Positions 36,887-47,024 of a DNA stretch of 64,000 nucleotides are shown in pieces. How positions within the stretch are numbered: position 1 is the stretch's first letter; each line of letters starts with the position of its first letter. The translations under genes were made by a program, and so were the position numbers. The notes beneath the pieces are model-generated. The model did no database searches. It had not been told where the DNA came from and worked only from the letters and a program-made list of their open reading frames with translations. Origin of the DNA: an uncultured Psychroserpens sp. (lineage in GTDB: Bacteria > Bacteroidota > Bacteroidia > Flavobacteriales > Flavobacteriaceae); contig NZ_CANNDQ010000005.1 of assembly GCF_947503375.1 (NCBI RefSeq), positions 248,001-312,000 on the forward strand, in the 5' to 3' direction.

Positions 36887-37597
36887 ATGAAGTGGATATC
36901 AATAGTTTATAGTCTCATTCTTTTCGCAATAGTCCAATTTTCATTTGCTCAAAATGTAGGTCTTGACAATAATTCCTATCAATTAATTAATGCTATAGAG
37001 TCCATGAATACAGGTAAACAGCAGTCTATTGCCAGTTTTATTAAGCACCAACCTCGTCAAGTTAAAGGATCGTATTATGTTTTCGATAACTGGGATAATA
37101 AAGGGTTTATTTACGGAAGTGAAGGGTCAAAATTTAAGATAAGTAATATTAATGTTAATATAAAGGACAATTTTTTTGAAGCAAGAATCAATCAAGATTC
37201 AATATTTAAGTTCGATGCGCATTCAATTGATTATTTCCTTATTAATAATAGAAAGTTTAAGAATGTCTATATCGAAAAATACCAACAAGATAAAATTTGT
37301 GAAGTTGTATTAGAGGATGAAAATTTTACTATATATAAGGTGTACAAATCTGAATTACGAGTAAATAATCCAGATCCACTAATGTTGAAACCTAACACCA
37401 ATGAGTTTATTGTTAGCTCTAGGTATTTTATTAAAAAAGGTGAAAACCTTGAAAAATTCAAATTAAACAAAAAATATATTCTTAATCTTTTTCCAGAAAA
37501 CAAAGAAGCATTAGAAACTTATGTAAAGGAAAACAAGTTATCGTATGCAAGAGATGAAAATTTAAAAATGATTTATTTCAAGTCTAAAACTTTATAA
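36887..37597 (+). CDS. Secreted hypothetical protein
   Basis: 236 residues with a clear signal peptide (residues 5-21, 'LFAIVQFSFAQ'). The remainder is beta-rich and charged, with no transmembrane helix and no lipobox, so a periplasmic or secreted location is likely. I recognise no domain. A TAACTTTA element at 36858-36865 could be its own promoter, and it has its own terminator, so it is probably transcribed alone. Conserved in position between rplQ and carA in some flavobacteria as far as I recall, which is not proof of function. Confidence 0.65.
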   Translation: MKWISIVYSLILFAIVQFSFAQNVGLDNNSYQLINAIESMNTGKQQSIASFIKHQPRQVKGSYYVFDNWDNKGFIYGSEGSKFKISNINVNIKDNFFEARINQDSIFKFDAHSIDYFLINNRKFKNVYIEKYQQDKICEVVLEDENFTIYKVYKSELRVNNPDPLMLKPNTNEFIVSSRYFIKKGENLEKFKLNKKYILNLFPENKEALETYVKENKLSYARDENLKMIYFKSKTL

Positions 37598-37620
37598 AAT
37601 AAACGGATTTGATATTTATA

Positions 37621-37651
37621 GGGCAAACTATTTTAGTTTGTCCTTTTTTTT
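37621..37651 (+). terminator. Intrinsic terminator after the secreted hypothetical gene
   Basis: GGGCAAACT (37621-37629) pairs with AGTTTGTCC (37635-37643) with one G-U pair around ATTTT, then eight T. It overlaps the longer alternative carA start at 37638 and so supports the downstream start at 37680. Confidence 0.85.
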
Positions 37652-37679
37652 ATGCAATTTTGTAAAACTTTTCGAAAAA

Positions 37680-38783
37680 ATGACATACTTAAGACGCAAA
37701 AAAGCCCTAATCTTACTCGCAGACGGAACAATTTTTTATGGAAAATCAATAGGTAAAGAAGGTACTGCTTTTGGTGAGGTTTGCTTCAATACTGGTACAA
37801 CTGGTTATCAAGAGATATTTACTGATCCATCGTATTATGGTCAATTAATGGTCACTACAAATGCGCATATTGGTAATTATGGAACCAAAGCCGATGAAAT
37901 AGAGTCAGACTCTATCAAAATTTCAGGATTGATTTGTAAAAATTTTAGTTTTAATTATTCGCGACCAGCAGGAGATAAATCTTTAGAAGCCTTTTTTGAA
38001 GATCATAATCTTTTGGCAATTTCAGATGTAGATACAAGAGCACTGGTTAGCCATATTAGAGACTATGGCGCAATGAATGCCGTTATTTCTACAGAAGTCG
38101 AAAATATTGAAGAACTAAAAACGCAACTAGCTGATGTGCCAAGTATGGAAGGTTTAGAACTTGCTTCAAAAGTTTCTACTAAAACACCCTATTACTTTGG
38201 CGATGAAAATGCTACCTACAAAATTGCTGCATTAGATATTGGAATAAAAAAGAATATTTTACGAAATCTTGCCAAAAGAGATGCATATATCAAGGTGTTT
38301 CCCTACAATTCAAAGTTTGAAGATTTAGAAGCCTTTAAACCAGATGGGTATTTTTTATCAAATGGACCAGGTGATCCAGAACCTTTAATTGAAGCTCAAA
38401 CTGTGGCAAAAGAAATTATTAAAAGAGATTTGCCATTATTTGGGATTTGCCTTGGGCATCAAGTTATTGCATTAGCTAATGGGATTTCAACGTATAAAAT
38501 GCATAATGGTCATAGGGGAATTAATCATCCTGTGAAAAATTTGCTTACTACAAAAGGCGAAATTACATCTCAAAACCATGGTTTTGCAATTAATAGAGAA
38601 GAAACCGAAAAACATCCAGATATTGAGATTACTCATATACACCTTAATGATGATACGGTAGCAGGAATTAAAATGAAAAATAAAAACTGTTTTTCAGTAC
38701 AATATCACCCTGAAGCTAGCCCTGGACCAAATGATTCTACCTATTTATTTGATGAGTTTATTCAAAATCTGAAACGAAACTAA
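37680..38783 (+). CDS. carA: Carbamoyl-phosphate synthase small (glutaminase) chain
   Basis: 367 residues from the ATG at 37680 (a 14-codon extension to 37638 would begin inside the upstream terminator). The N-terminal CPSase_sm_chain domain has 'FNTGTTGYQEIFTDPSY' (36-52); the class I glutamine amidotransferase domain has nucleophile Cys257 in 'GICLGHQ' and the His343/Glu345 pair in 'QYHPEAS'. It supplies ammonia for carbamoyl phosphate (pyrimidine and arginine synthesis); the large chain carB is not in the window, but pyrE is 19 kb away. Confidence 0.97.
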   Translation: MTYLRRKKALILLADGTIFYGKSIGKEGTAFGEVCFNTGTTGYQEIFTDPSYYGQLMVTTNAHIGNYGTKADEIESDSIKISGLICKNFSFNYSRPAGDKSLEAFFEDHNLLAISDVDTRALVSHIRDYGAMNAVISTEVENIEELKTQLADVPSMEGLELASKVSTKTPYYFGDENATYKIAALDIGIKKNILRNLAKRDAYIKVFPYNSKFEDLEAFKPDGYFLSNGPGDPEPLIEAQTVAKEIIKRDLPLFGICLGHQVIALANGISTYKMHNGHRGINHPVKNLLTTKGEITSQNHGFAINREETEKHPDIEITHIHLNDDTVAGIKMKNKNCFSVQYHPEASPGPNDSTYLFDEFIQNLKRN

Positions 38784-38787
38784 TAGT

Positions 38788-38824
38788 AAAAAAGCAATGA
38801 AACTGAAAATTCATTGCTTTTTTT
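38788..38824 (+). terminator. Terminator of carA
   Basis: GCAATGAA (38794-38801) pairs with TTCATTGC (38810-38817), extended by A/T pairs to a 14-bp stem, 8-base loop, then a T run, directly after the carA stop. Confidence 0.88.
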
Positions 38825-38899
38825 ATTTTACGAAAACATTGTAGTTGAGATAATCTATAATTCTGTATTTAATGAATTCATTTTAGGTGAACTATTTTG

Positions 38900-38907
38900 T
38901 AAATTTG
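38900..38907 (+). promoter_or_regulatory. -7 element upstream of eno
   Basis: TAAATTTG is a full match to TAnnTTTG, 33 bp before the enolase start and after the carA terminator. No TTG is present at the -33 distance. Confidence 0.5.
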
Positions 38908-38925
38908 AACTTTAAACATTAATAA

Positions 38926-40233
<1,308 letters not shown>

Positions 40234-40244
40234 AAGGTTTTTAT

Positions 40245-40997
40245 TCAAAAGGTATACAAAAGCCCATTCGTTAGTTCGAATTGGGTTTTTGGTAGTTCTG
40301 GACTTATTGGAAACGCATCAAAGAAATAATTGAAATTCGTTTTAAAAGCCAAGTCTTTATAAATTTCAAATAGTATAGACGTGTTGCTTGAGACTCTATA
40401 ATCATTGAATTTATCTACTCGAGGTTGATAGTAGCTGGTACTTATAATACTAATGGTTTCAGTTGGGTACATACTGAAAGATAGGTACGTACTGCCCCTT
40501 ACATCTTTTTGGACGCGTTCATCAACTAAATTTGAAGCCTTTTCATACTCATACATAATGAGAGTACCTATATAAAACTTGTAATTATAATTTCTACTCA
40601 ATTTAAAACGTGGCCCAGTTCCTAACAACCCTCTAAAATCTATTTCTGAAATGGCATCATATTGCGCTTGTGCGAATGCTTCCCATTTTATGATAGTAGA
40701 AAGTTTACGGTTATATCTGAGGTGTTGTGTGCCTCTATTAACTAATGAGTTTCCCTCGATCTTCTGAAAGTTTAAATCATTAACAAATAACCATAAATGG
40801 GTTTTATCATTATATTGTATATGTGCTTTATTGGCAATTCTGAAAATATCATTTGTATTTTTTATTAACGAGGCATCCAAGCTTATAGAACCAGACCATT
40901 TTGCAGAATCTGAAGCCTTACGTAAAGTTTCAATATTAACCACTTGTGAAAATGATAACGATGTACAAAACAATAAAATGAAAATAAGTTTTTGCAT
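40245..40997 (-). CDS. DUF481-type outer-membrane barrel protein
   Basis: 250 residues with a signal peptide (cleavage near 'LSFSQVV'). Alternating beta strands typical of a barrel run throughout ('WSGSISLDASLIKNTN', 'RFKLSRNYNYKFYIGTLIMYEYE') and the protein ends 'ELTNGLLYTF', a terminal-Phe barrel signal. This fits the DUF481 family (salt-induced outer-membrane protein YdiY in E. coli), of unknown function. It is convergent with eno and has a consensus promoter on its own strand. Confidence 0.75.
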   Translation of the reverse strand: MQKLIFILLFCTSLSFSQVVNIETLRKASDSAKWSGSISLDASLIKNTNDIFRIANKAHIQYNDKTHLWLFVNDLNFQKIEGNSLVNRGTQHLRYNRKLSTIIKWEAFAQAQYDAISEIDFRGLLGTGPRFKLSRNYNYKFYIGTLIMYEYEKASNLVDERVQKDVRGSTYLSFSMYPTETISIISTSYYQPRVDKFNDYRVSSNTSILFEIYKDLAFKTNFNYFFDAFPISPELPKTQFELTNGLLYTF

Positions 40998-41013
40998 ATA
41001 AAATATTTAACTA

Positions 41014-41043
41014 CAAAAGTACTGTTTAAGCAATAAAAATCAA
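41014..41043 (-). promoter_or_regulatory. Consensus promoter of the DUF481 gene
   Basis: On the minus strand TTG (41043-41041), 19 bases, then TACTTTTG (41021-41014): both elements and the spacing match the Bacteroidota consensus. The ATG lies 17 bp downstream. Confidence 0.65.
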
Positions 41044-41170
41044 TAACTTGAGAAGTGTTAAATTCTTATGTTTTGAAATAAATTAGTAAGAAAAACGATA
41101 AAGCATTAACATCTCATTAATAGTTTTGCTTTAAGATTTATAGTAGTTTTAATTAACATTATATGCACAA

Positions 41171-42304
41171 ATGCTTAATAGTCTTCAACTTATTGATATA
41201 ATTATAATAATTGGCATTAGCCAAGGTGTTTTTTTGTCGCTTACCTTATTAAGAATAGCAAACAACAATAAATTAGCCAATAGAATATTAGCTTTACTTT
41301 TGATTATAGCAACTTTTATGTTAATTGGTAGGTTCTTATTCTTTAGGTATCTTAATCTTTGGGTTTTTCAATGGAGCATATGGGCAGACGCATTGGTGTT
41401 TCTCTTTGGTCCAATGCTCTACACCTATGTGAGGCGTTTTTTATTTTCGAGTGATTCGAAGTATTGGCCATCATTATTACATTTCATACCTTTTATAATG
41501 ATGGTAGTTCTGTCATTGTTCTATGTGAGTTATTATTCACCAGAAGCCTATTATCAAGCTTTTTTAGCCAATAAGATGCGTATAGTTTTCAATATTATCC
41601 TAATTCTGGGTATAATTTTAAACCTGTCTTATCTCACGCGCTCTTTTTTATTATTAAAAGCTTATAAAGATAAGGAAAAAGCGTCTTTATCATTTAACCA
41701 ACACTTAGTGAATTATTTGTTGATGTTTTTATCCTCAATAGGACTTTTTATGTTGGTATGGATGCTCACTTATATCAATGAATCTTTGTTTGAAAGTTAT
41801 TTCAAGTATGTCAATTACAATACAGTATGGCTTATTATACCTATATTTATATATGTTATTGGTTATTTTAGCTTAAAACAGCCAGAACTGTTTAGACTAC
41901 CATTAACGGTAGAAACTAAAAAGAAAAAGAACCGCCTATCTGAAGAAGACTCTTTGCAATTGAAAAAGCGATTAGATGATTTAATGACTTATGAAAAAAT
42001 ATACTTAAACAGTAACCTTACATTAAAAGACGTAGCGTTTACATTAGAAACATCTACCCATAATATCTCTTGGCTATTAAATAATATATACAATACTACT
42101 TTTTATGATTTTGTTAATAGTTATAGAGTGAAAGAATTTTTGAATAAAGTTGATAATAAAGAACATCTACACCATACTATTTTGTCTCTGTCTATGGATG
42201 CAGGCTTTAATTCAAAATCTACATTCAACAAAGCTTTCAAATTAATAATGAAAGAAACACCAAGTAGCTATATAAAGGGTGTTTCTACAGTACAAAATAT
42301 GTAG
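41171..42304 (+). CDS. Membrane-anchored AraC-family transcriptional regulator
   Basis: 377 residues. The N-terminal ~235 residues hold about seven transmembrane helices ('IDIIIIIGISQGVFLSL', 'LIIATFMLIGRFLFF', 'SLLHFIPFIMMVVLSLF' and others). The C-terminal AraC/HTH_18 domain (about 275-372) contains 'LTLKDVAFTLETSTHNISWLLN' (first HTH, in part) and 'FNSKSTFNKAFKLIMKETPSSY', the second-HTH signature. Such 7TM-AraC proteins sense an envelope or extracellular signal directly. The T9SS NHL gene starts 72 bp downstream on the same strand and may be a target or partner. Confidence 0.88.
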   Translation: MLNSLQLIDIIIIIGISQGVFLSLTLLRIANNNKLANRILALLLIIATFMLIGRFLFFRYLNLWVFQWSIWADALVFLFGPMLYTYVRRFLFSSDSKYWPSLLHFIPFIMMVVLSLFYVSYYSPEAYYQAFLANKMRIVFNIILILGIILNLSYLTRSFLLLKAYKDKEKASLSFNQHLVNYLLMFLSSIGLFMLVWMLTYINESLFESYFKYVNYNTVWLIIPIFIYVIGYFSLKQPELFRLPLTVETKKKKNRLSEEDSLQLKKRLDDLMTYEKIYLNSNLTLKDVAFTLETSTHNISWLLNNIYNTTFYDFVNSYRVKEFLNKVDNKEHLHHTILSLSMDAGFNSKSTFNKAFKLIMKETPSSYIKGVSTVQNM

Positions 42305-42376
42305 CAATACATCCAAACGGTCGATTTTAAATGATTCTAAAGGTACATTCGTAAGAAATTTAAACCTTATAGAATC

Positions 42377-43486
42377 ATGAAAAAAATTACATTTACACTC
42401 TTCGTGTATTTATGCTTTGTCTCTTTAATTAATGCTCAAGATGTTACCACTTTTTTCGACGGTACTCCTGATGATGCTATTGTTGTAGACAGTAATGGAA
42501 ACATTTATTGTTCAAACTATGTTGGAGATTCTGTCTTTAAATTTACTCCAGAAGGTGTTGGTACAGCATTCATAACTGGGTTAATTACACCAAACGGTTT
42601 GGCAATTAACTCTAATAATGAATTGTTTGTTTGTGATGGTCAAGGCAATAGAATTTATAAATACGATTTAGATGGAAATCTAATAACATTCTATAATCAT
42701 CTAGGTCATCCATCTGGTATCATAAAATCACCTAATAGTGATGCAATGATATTTACAGAATATCTAGGAAACAAAATTAACATGATATCATCTACTGGAA
42801 TTGTAACAGAAATAAGTTCAGCACCACAGTTGGCTGGTCCAGTTGGTATAGCCTTTGACGAAAATGATAACCTATATGTTGGAAATTATAACAATAGAAC
42901 CATATATAAAGTGTTGCCAAATGGTGATTTAGATTTTGTAGCTCTACTTCCAAATGAAGGAGGTACCATACCAAACCTTGGTTTCATTACCTATGCTCAA
43001 GGAAGGATTTGGGCTACAATTATGGGAAATAATAAAATTTACATGGTAAATCCTAATGGAATAAACGATTTTGAAGTTTTTGCAGGAAGCAGTCAAGGAG
43101 GAGCAGATGGCGATATAAGTATAGCTACGTTCAATACGCCAAATGGCATTACATTTAACGACGCTGAAGATACAATGTACGTAACCGATTTTGGAACTAA
43201 GAACCTACGTATCATTTCAAATATAGCTTTATCTAACGAAGAGTTTGAGTTAGATAACCGCTTAATTCAAATATTTCCTAACCCGGTAAAAGATAAAATT
43301 AAAATACAAACCTTTGAAGCTATAGATATTGAGGTGGTTAGACTCTATAATTTAGAAGGGAAATTAGTTAGTGAACAACATACACCTTCTCATGAAATAG
43401 ATTTAAGTTCTATGATGGCTGGAGTTTATTTTATTGAAATTTCGACTAACAAGGGTGTCGTTAACAAAAAAATAATCAAAGATTAG
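42377..43486 (+). CDS. Secreted NHL/SMP-30-like beta-propeller protein with T9SS sorting tail
   Basis: 369 residues. A signal peptide ends 'SLINAQ'. Repeated propeller blades follow, each of the form 'hydrophobic-G-x-D/N-x-x-x-N-x-(L/I)-(Y/F)' ('GNIYCSNYVGDSVFKF', 'ELFVCDGQGNRIYKYD', 'NLYVGNYNNRTIYKV', 'TMYVTDFGTKNLRII'), an NHL/SMP-30-type fold. The last ~75 residues form a type A T9SS sorting domain ('IFPNPVKDKIK' to 'KKIIKD'). Probably exported to the cell surface. Whether it binds or hydrolyses a ligand is not visible. Confidence 0.82.
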   Translation: MKKITFTLFVYLCFVSLINAQDVTTFFDGTPDDAIVVDSNGNIYCSNYVGDSVFKFTPEGVGTAFITGLITPNGLAINSNNELFVCDGQGNRIYKYDLDGNLITFYNHLGHPSGIIKSPNSDAMIFTEYLGNKINMISSTGIVTEISSAPQLAGPVGIAFDENDNLYVGNYNNRTIYKVLPNGDLDFVALLPNEGGTIPNLGFITYAQGRIWATIMGNNKIYMVNPNGINDFEVFAGSSQGGADGDISIATFNTPNGITFNDAEDTMYVTDFGTKNLRIISNIALSNEEFELDNRLIQIFPNPVKDKIKIQTFEAIDIEVVRLYNLEGKLVSEQHTPSHEIDLSSMMAGVYFIEISTNKGVVNKKIIKD

Positions 43487-43799
43487 CCTTTTGTTTTCGT
43501 AGTAATTGATTGTTTTAAATAACTAACTATTTGAAAAGAGTATTAGAAATAATACTCTTTTTTTAGTTGTAATAAATTTAAAATCTAATTACAAGAAGAT
43601 GCCCATAAACATATTGTATTTATAATTTTTATGGGTCATTAGGATCTTTCATTATTGTGAATTTAGCAAAAACCATTCTACTTTTACTATCTATTTTATC
43701 AATATTATAATTGTTAAAACCTTTATAAATAGACTTCGTAAATCCTTAGATATTTCGTAATTTAGCATTCCGCAAAAACAAATAAATTCTCAAAGATAT
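43487..43799 (+). other. 313-bp intergenic region between the NHL gene and gltA
   Basis: It holds a terminator at 43534-43564. The rest is AT-rich, with a weak 8-bp inverted repeat CCCATAAA/TTTATGGG (43602-43635, 18-base loop) and two near -7 motifs ending TTTAG (about 43655 and 43760), none fully matching TAnnTTTG. I see no gene in it. Confidence 0.5.
43534..43564 (+). terminator. Terminator of the NHL gene
   Basis: AAAAGAGTATTA (43534-43545) pairs perfectly with TAATACTCTTTT (43550-43561) around a GAAA loop and continues into a T run. Confidence 0.88.
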
Positions 43800-45086
43800 A
43801 TGTCAGATAAAGCTACATTAGAAATTAATGGTGAAAAGCACGAATTTCCATTAGTTAAAGGTACAGAAAACGAAGTTGCAATTGATATTAAAACACTAAG
43901 AGGTGTTACTGGAGGTGTGACTACAATTGATCCAGGTTATAAAAATACTGGCTCTTGCGAAAGTGCTATAACTTTCCTCGATGGAGAAAAAGGGATTTTA
44001 AGATATAGAGGTTATTCTATTGAAGAATTAGCTGAAAAGGCTGATTTCCTAGAAGTGGCTTATCTTTTAATTTTTGGAGAATTACCAACACAAGAACAAC
44101 TAGATAAATTTCATGCAGATATTAAAAAACATTCTGTGATCGATGATGATGTAAAGAAAATCTTAGATGCTTTTCCTAAGGCAGCGCATCCAATGGGTGT
44201 TTTATCATCATTAACTAGTGCATTAACAGCATTCAATCCATCTTCTGTAAACGTAGATTCAGAGGAAGATATGTACAATGCTATTGTACGTATTATGGGT
44301 AAATTTCCAATATTAGTTGCTTGGACTATGCGTAAGAAGAAAGGATTGCCATTAGAGTATGGAAGTTCCTCTTTAGGCTATGTAGAGAACATATTAAAAA
44401 TGATGTTCAAGCATCCAGGTGAAGATTATGAGCAAAATCCTATTTTGGTTAATGCGTTAGATAAATTATTAATCCTTCATGCAGATCACGAACAAAATTG
44501 TTCTACATCAACAGTTAGAATTGTAGGGTCGTCACATGCAGGTCTTTTTGCATCATTATCTGCTGGGATCTCTGCACTTTGGGGACCGTTACATGGAGGG
44601 GCAAACCAAGCAGTGTTAGAAATGTTGGAAGCGATCAAAGAAGATGGAGGTGATACCAAAAAATACATGGCAAAAGCTAAAGACAAAGCAGATCCATTCC
44701 GTTTAATGGGATTTGGACACAGAGTGTACAAGAATTTTGACCCAAGAGCAAAAATTATTAAAGTTGCAGCAGATGAAGTATTAGGTGATTTGGGTATAGA
44801 GGATCCAATTCTTGATATTGCTAAAGGTCTAGAAAAAGAGGCTTTAGAAGATCCATATTTTGTAGATAGAAAGTTATATCCTAATGTCGACTTCTACTCA
44901 GGAATCATTTACAGAGGGATGGATATCCCAACAGAAATGTTTACGGTAATGTTTGCTATGGGACGTTTACCAGGTTGGATTTCACAATGGCGCGAAATGC
45001 GTTTGCGTAAAGAACCGATAGGTCGTCCACGTCAATTATACATTGGAGAAACATCTAGAGCATTCAAAGCTATTAGCAAAAGATAA
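43800..45086 (+). CDS. gltA: Citrate synthase (type II)
   Basis: 428 residues, like the hexameric type II enzyme of E. coli (427). Catalytic residues are in place: His265 in 'WGPLHGGANQ', His307 in 'GFGHRVYKNFDPR' and Asp364 in 'YPNVDFYSGI'. 'LHADHEQNCSTSTVR' (227-240) is the family signature. It makes citrate from oxaloacetate and acetyl-CoA at the entry of the TCA cycle. It is followed by a terminator, so it is probably monocistronic. Confidence 0.98.
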   Translation: MSDKATLEINGEKHEFPLVKGTENEVAIDIKTLRGVTGGVTTIDPGYKNTGSCESAITFLDGEKGILRYRGYSIEELAEKADFLEVAYLLIFGELPTQEQLDKFHADIKKHSVIDDDVKKILDAFPKAAHPMGVLSSLTSALTAFNPSSVNVDSEEDMYNAIVRIMGKFPILVAWTMRKKKGLPLEYGSSSLGYVENILKMMFKHPGEDYEQNPILVNALDKLLILHADHEQNCSTSTVRIVGSSHAGLFASLSAGISALWGPLHGGANQAVLEMLEAIKEDGGDTKKYMAKAKDKADPFRLMGFGHRVYKNFDPRAKIIKVAADEVLGDLGIEDPILDIAKGLEKEALEDPYFVDRKLYPNVDFYSGIIYRGMDIPTEMFTVMFAMGRLPGWISQWREMRLRKEPIGRPRQLYIGETSRAFKAISKR

Positions 45087-45107
45087 ATAACGATTTGACT
45101 AACTACT

Positions 45108-45139
45108 AAAGCTTCATAATTTATTATGGAGCTTTTTTT
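45108..45139 (+). terminator. Terminator of gltA
   Basis: AAAGCTTCATAA (45108-45119) pairs with TTATGGAGCTTT (45124-45135) with one U-G pair and a TTTA loop, followed by T. Its T run merges with the -7 element of the next gene. Confidence 0.85.
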
Positions 45140-45146
45140 ATATTTG
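45139..45146 (+). promoter_or_regulatory. -7 element abutting the arginine-deiminase-family start
   Basis: TATATTTG fully matches TAnnTTTG and ends only five bases before the ATG at 45152, so the mRNA would start at or next to the start codon. No TTG is seen at -33. Confidence 0.45.
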
Positions 45147-45151
45147 TGACT

Positions 45152-46066
45152 ATGATAAATGTCAATGTTAAAAACGAAACTGCTCGTTTACGCGCAGTTG
45201 TACTAGGTACTGCAGAGAGTGTTGGGCCAATACCTACTTTAGATGAAGCTTACGATCCAAAATCTGTTGAACATATCAAAGCAGGAACGTATCCAAAAGA
45301 GGAAGATATGGTTAAAGAAATGGAAGCAGTAGCTAGTGTTTTTAAAAAGTATGAAGTTACCGTATATAGACCAAAAGTAATTAAAGATTACAATCAAATT
45401 TTTGCTCGAGATATAGCTTTTGTTATTGATGATAAATTTATCCGAGCTAACATATTACCAGATAGAGACCGAGAAATAGAGGCTATAGAACATGTTTGGG
45501 GTCAAATTCCTGAAGAACAACGTCTGCAATTACCAGAAGAATGTCATGTAGAAGGAGGTGATGTTATGCCTTGGAACGATTATATCTTTATTGGTACATA
45601 TTCTGGAGAAGATTATGCAGATTATATAACAGCCCGTACCAATATGGATGCAGTTATTGCCATACAAGAGTTATTCCCAAATAAAACAGTAAAATCATTT
45701 GAATTGCGTAAATCTAATACCGAAGCCAAAGAAAATGCCTTACATTTAGATTGCTGTTTTCAACCTATTGGAACCAATAAAGCTATTTTACATAAAAATG
45801 GATTTTTAGTAGAAAGTGAATACCAGTGGTTAGTAGACTATTTCGGAGAGGATAATATTTTTGAAATCACTAAAGACGAAATGTATAATATGAATAGTAA
45901 TGTCTTCTCTATTGCTGAAGATGTGGTCATTTCTGAACAGAACTTCACCAGATTAAACACTTGGCTTAGAGAAAACGGTTTCACTGTTGAAGAAGTTCCT
46001 TATGCAGAAATAGCAAAGCAAGAAGGCTTATTACGTTGTAGTACCTTACCCTTGATTAGAGACTAA
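45152..46066 (+). CDS. Arginine-deiminase / DDAH-family hydrolase
   Basis: 304 residues from the ATG at 45152; a GTG two codons upstream falls in the promoter element and is rejected. Guanidine-modifying fold residues are present: 'FARD' (84-87), 'EGGD' (134-137), catalytic His198 in 'HLDCCFQP' and nucleophile Cys296 in 'LLRCSTLP'. The family includes arginine deiminase, dimethylarginine dimethylaminohydrolase and amidinotransferases; length and motifs fit a DDAH-like hydrolase best. The related ctlX lies 16 kb downstream. The exact substrate is inferred. Confidence 0.8.
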   Translation: MINVNVKNETARLRAVVLGTAESVGPIPTLDEAYDPKSVEHIKAGTYPKEEDMVKEMEAVASVFKKYEVTVYRPKVIKDYNQIFARDIAFVIDDKFIRANILPDRDREIEAIEHVWGQIPEEQRLQLPEECHVEGGDVMPWNDYIFIGTYSGEDYADYITARTNMDAVIAIQELFPNKTVKSFELRKSNTEAKENALHLDCCFQPIGTNKAILHKNGFLVESEYQWLVDYFGEDNIFEITKDEMYNMNSNVFSIAEDVVISEQNFTRLNTWLRENGFTVEEVPYAEIAKQEGLLRCSTLPLIRD

Positions 46067-46092
46067 GTTGAGAACTTTTCTATAACTATGTT

Positions 46093-46848
46093 TTATACCG
46101 CTTTTAATTTTGAAATAATACGATTCACTTCTTTAGTTTCAAATTTCTGAATAAACTTTAGAAAAAATCTAATAATTCTTGATTTTGGTGCTGCAATGCG
46201 TTCACTAAGTTCTAAGACGATTTGATCTATACTGTTTTTAGAATTCTCAGAATGGCTTTCTCCTAATGACCATAATAAATTTGCCGAATTCCAAGATTGC
46301 TCACGAGCTTTACGCATACTGAAGTCGATCATTTGCTCATCTTTATTTTTACCTATCCAGTCTAAAATAAATAATAAAGGAGAAACTCGACTTAAGCGAT
46401 CTTGTAACTCATTGGTAATTTGAAACAAGATATCATTAACTTTATTAAAATCGTTTTCTATATCTTTAATATCTTCATTAGACATGACTGAAGCCGTAGC
46501 TATAGCTAGGTCTAGATTTATATGAGCATTCATGCCTAATATTATGTGTTGTATAATAGTTAAAGGCTCGTCGGTTTGGTTAAAAGCAAAGTTCCAAGAC
46601 GCACTAAGTTTTTGGTTGTTTTGGTATGCTTTATATGCATCTAAATATAAATTGGCAAAAGCAACATCTAGGATTTCTAAGCGTTGATTGTTCTCAAAAT
46701 TACCTAATATTATTTCGGAAGCAATCTCTGCAGTAGTACGTCTGTAGATATACGCAAATAAACCCATTCTACTGTTGGAGTTGATACTTACATCTATTAT
46801 AGTGTCTAGTTCATTAAGAACTTGTTGTATATTAGTTGGACGTGACAT
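46093..46848 (-). CDS. DUF5995-family protein
   Basis: 251 residues, soluble, with no signal peptide, mostly helical. 'RMGLFAYIYRRTTAEI', 'AFNQTDEPLTIIQHIILGMNAHINLDLA' (in part) and 'DRLSRVSPLLFILDWIGKN' fit the DUF5995 family. The histidines in 'QHIILGMNAHINLDL' could be metal ligands. Function unknown. Convergent with the arginine-deiminase-family gene. Confidence 0.7.
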   Translation of the reverse strand: MSRPTNIQQVLNELDTIIDVSINSNSRMGLFAYIYRRTTAEIASEIILGNFENNQRLEILDVAFANLYLDAYKAYQNNQKLSASWNFAFNQTDEPLTIIQHIILGMNAHINLDLAIATASVMSNEDIKDIENDFNKVNDILFQITNELQDRLSRVSPLLFILDWIGKNKDEQMIDFSMRKAREQSWNSANLLWSLGESHSENSKNSIDQIVLELSERIAAPKSRIIRFFLKFIQKFETKEVNRIISKLKAV

Positions 46849-46957
46849 AGTAATTGATTGAAACTAATTTGTGCGTTAAAAACATAAATGTGGTATTCAG
46901 ATTTTTGCTATTACAAATCGTTTTCATTTATACTTCAAAACACAGTTACAAAATAGT

Positions 46958-47024
46958 GGGTTTGTTTAATAATGTCAATACGTAGCTCTACGCATAAGGA
47001 TCATTATTTTTTTATAACAAACCC
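46958..47024. repeat. 67-bp imperfect inverted repeat spanning the Old Yellow Enzyme stop codon
   Basis: Outer arms GGGTTTGTT (46958-46966) and AACAAACCC (47016-47024); next AATAATG (46968-46974) and CATTATT (47002-47008); inner CGTA/TACG (46981-46992) around GCTC. The right arms include the last codons and stop of the minus-strand gene. On that mRNA it could form a terminal hairpin, though no U-run follows. Confidence 0.55.

Noticed and set aside
37638..37679. 14-codon extension of carA
   Set aside because: Its start codon is inside the stem of the upstream terminator and the added residues are not CarA-like.
43602..43635. CCCATAAA/TTTATGGG inverted repeat before gltA
   Set aside because: AT-rich 8-bp stem with an 18-base loop and no T run; expected by chance.
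45146..45151. GTG start for the arginine-deiminase-family gene
   Set aside because: The GTG overlaps the last base of the -7 box, so it would hardly be transcribed.
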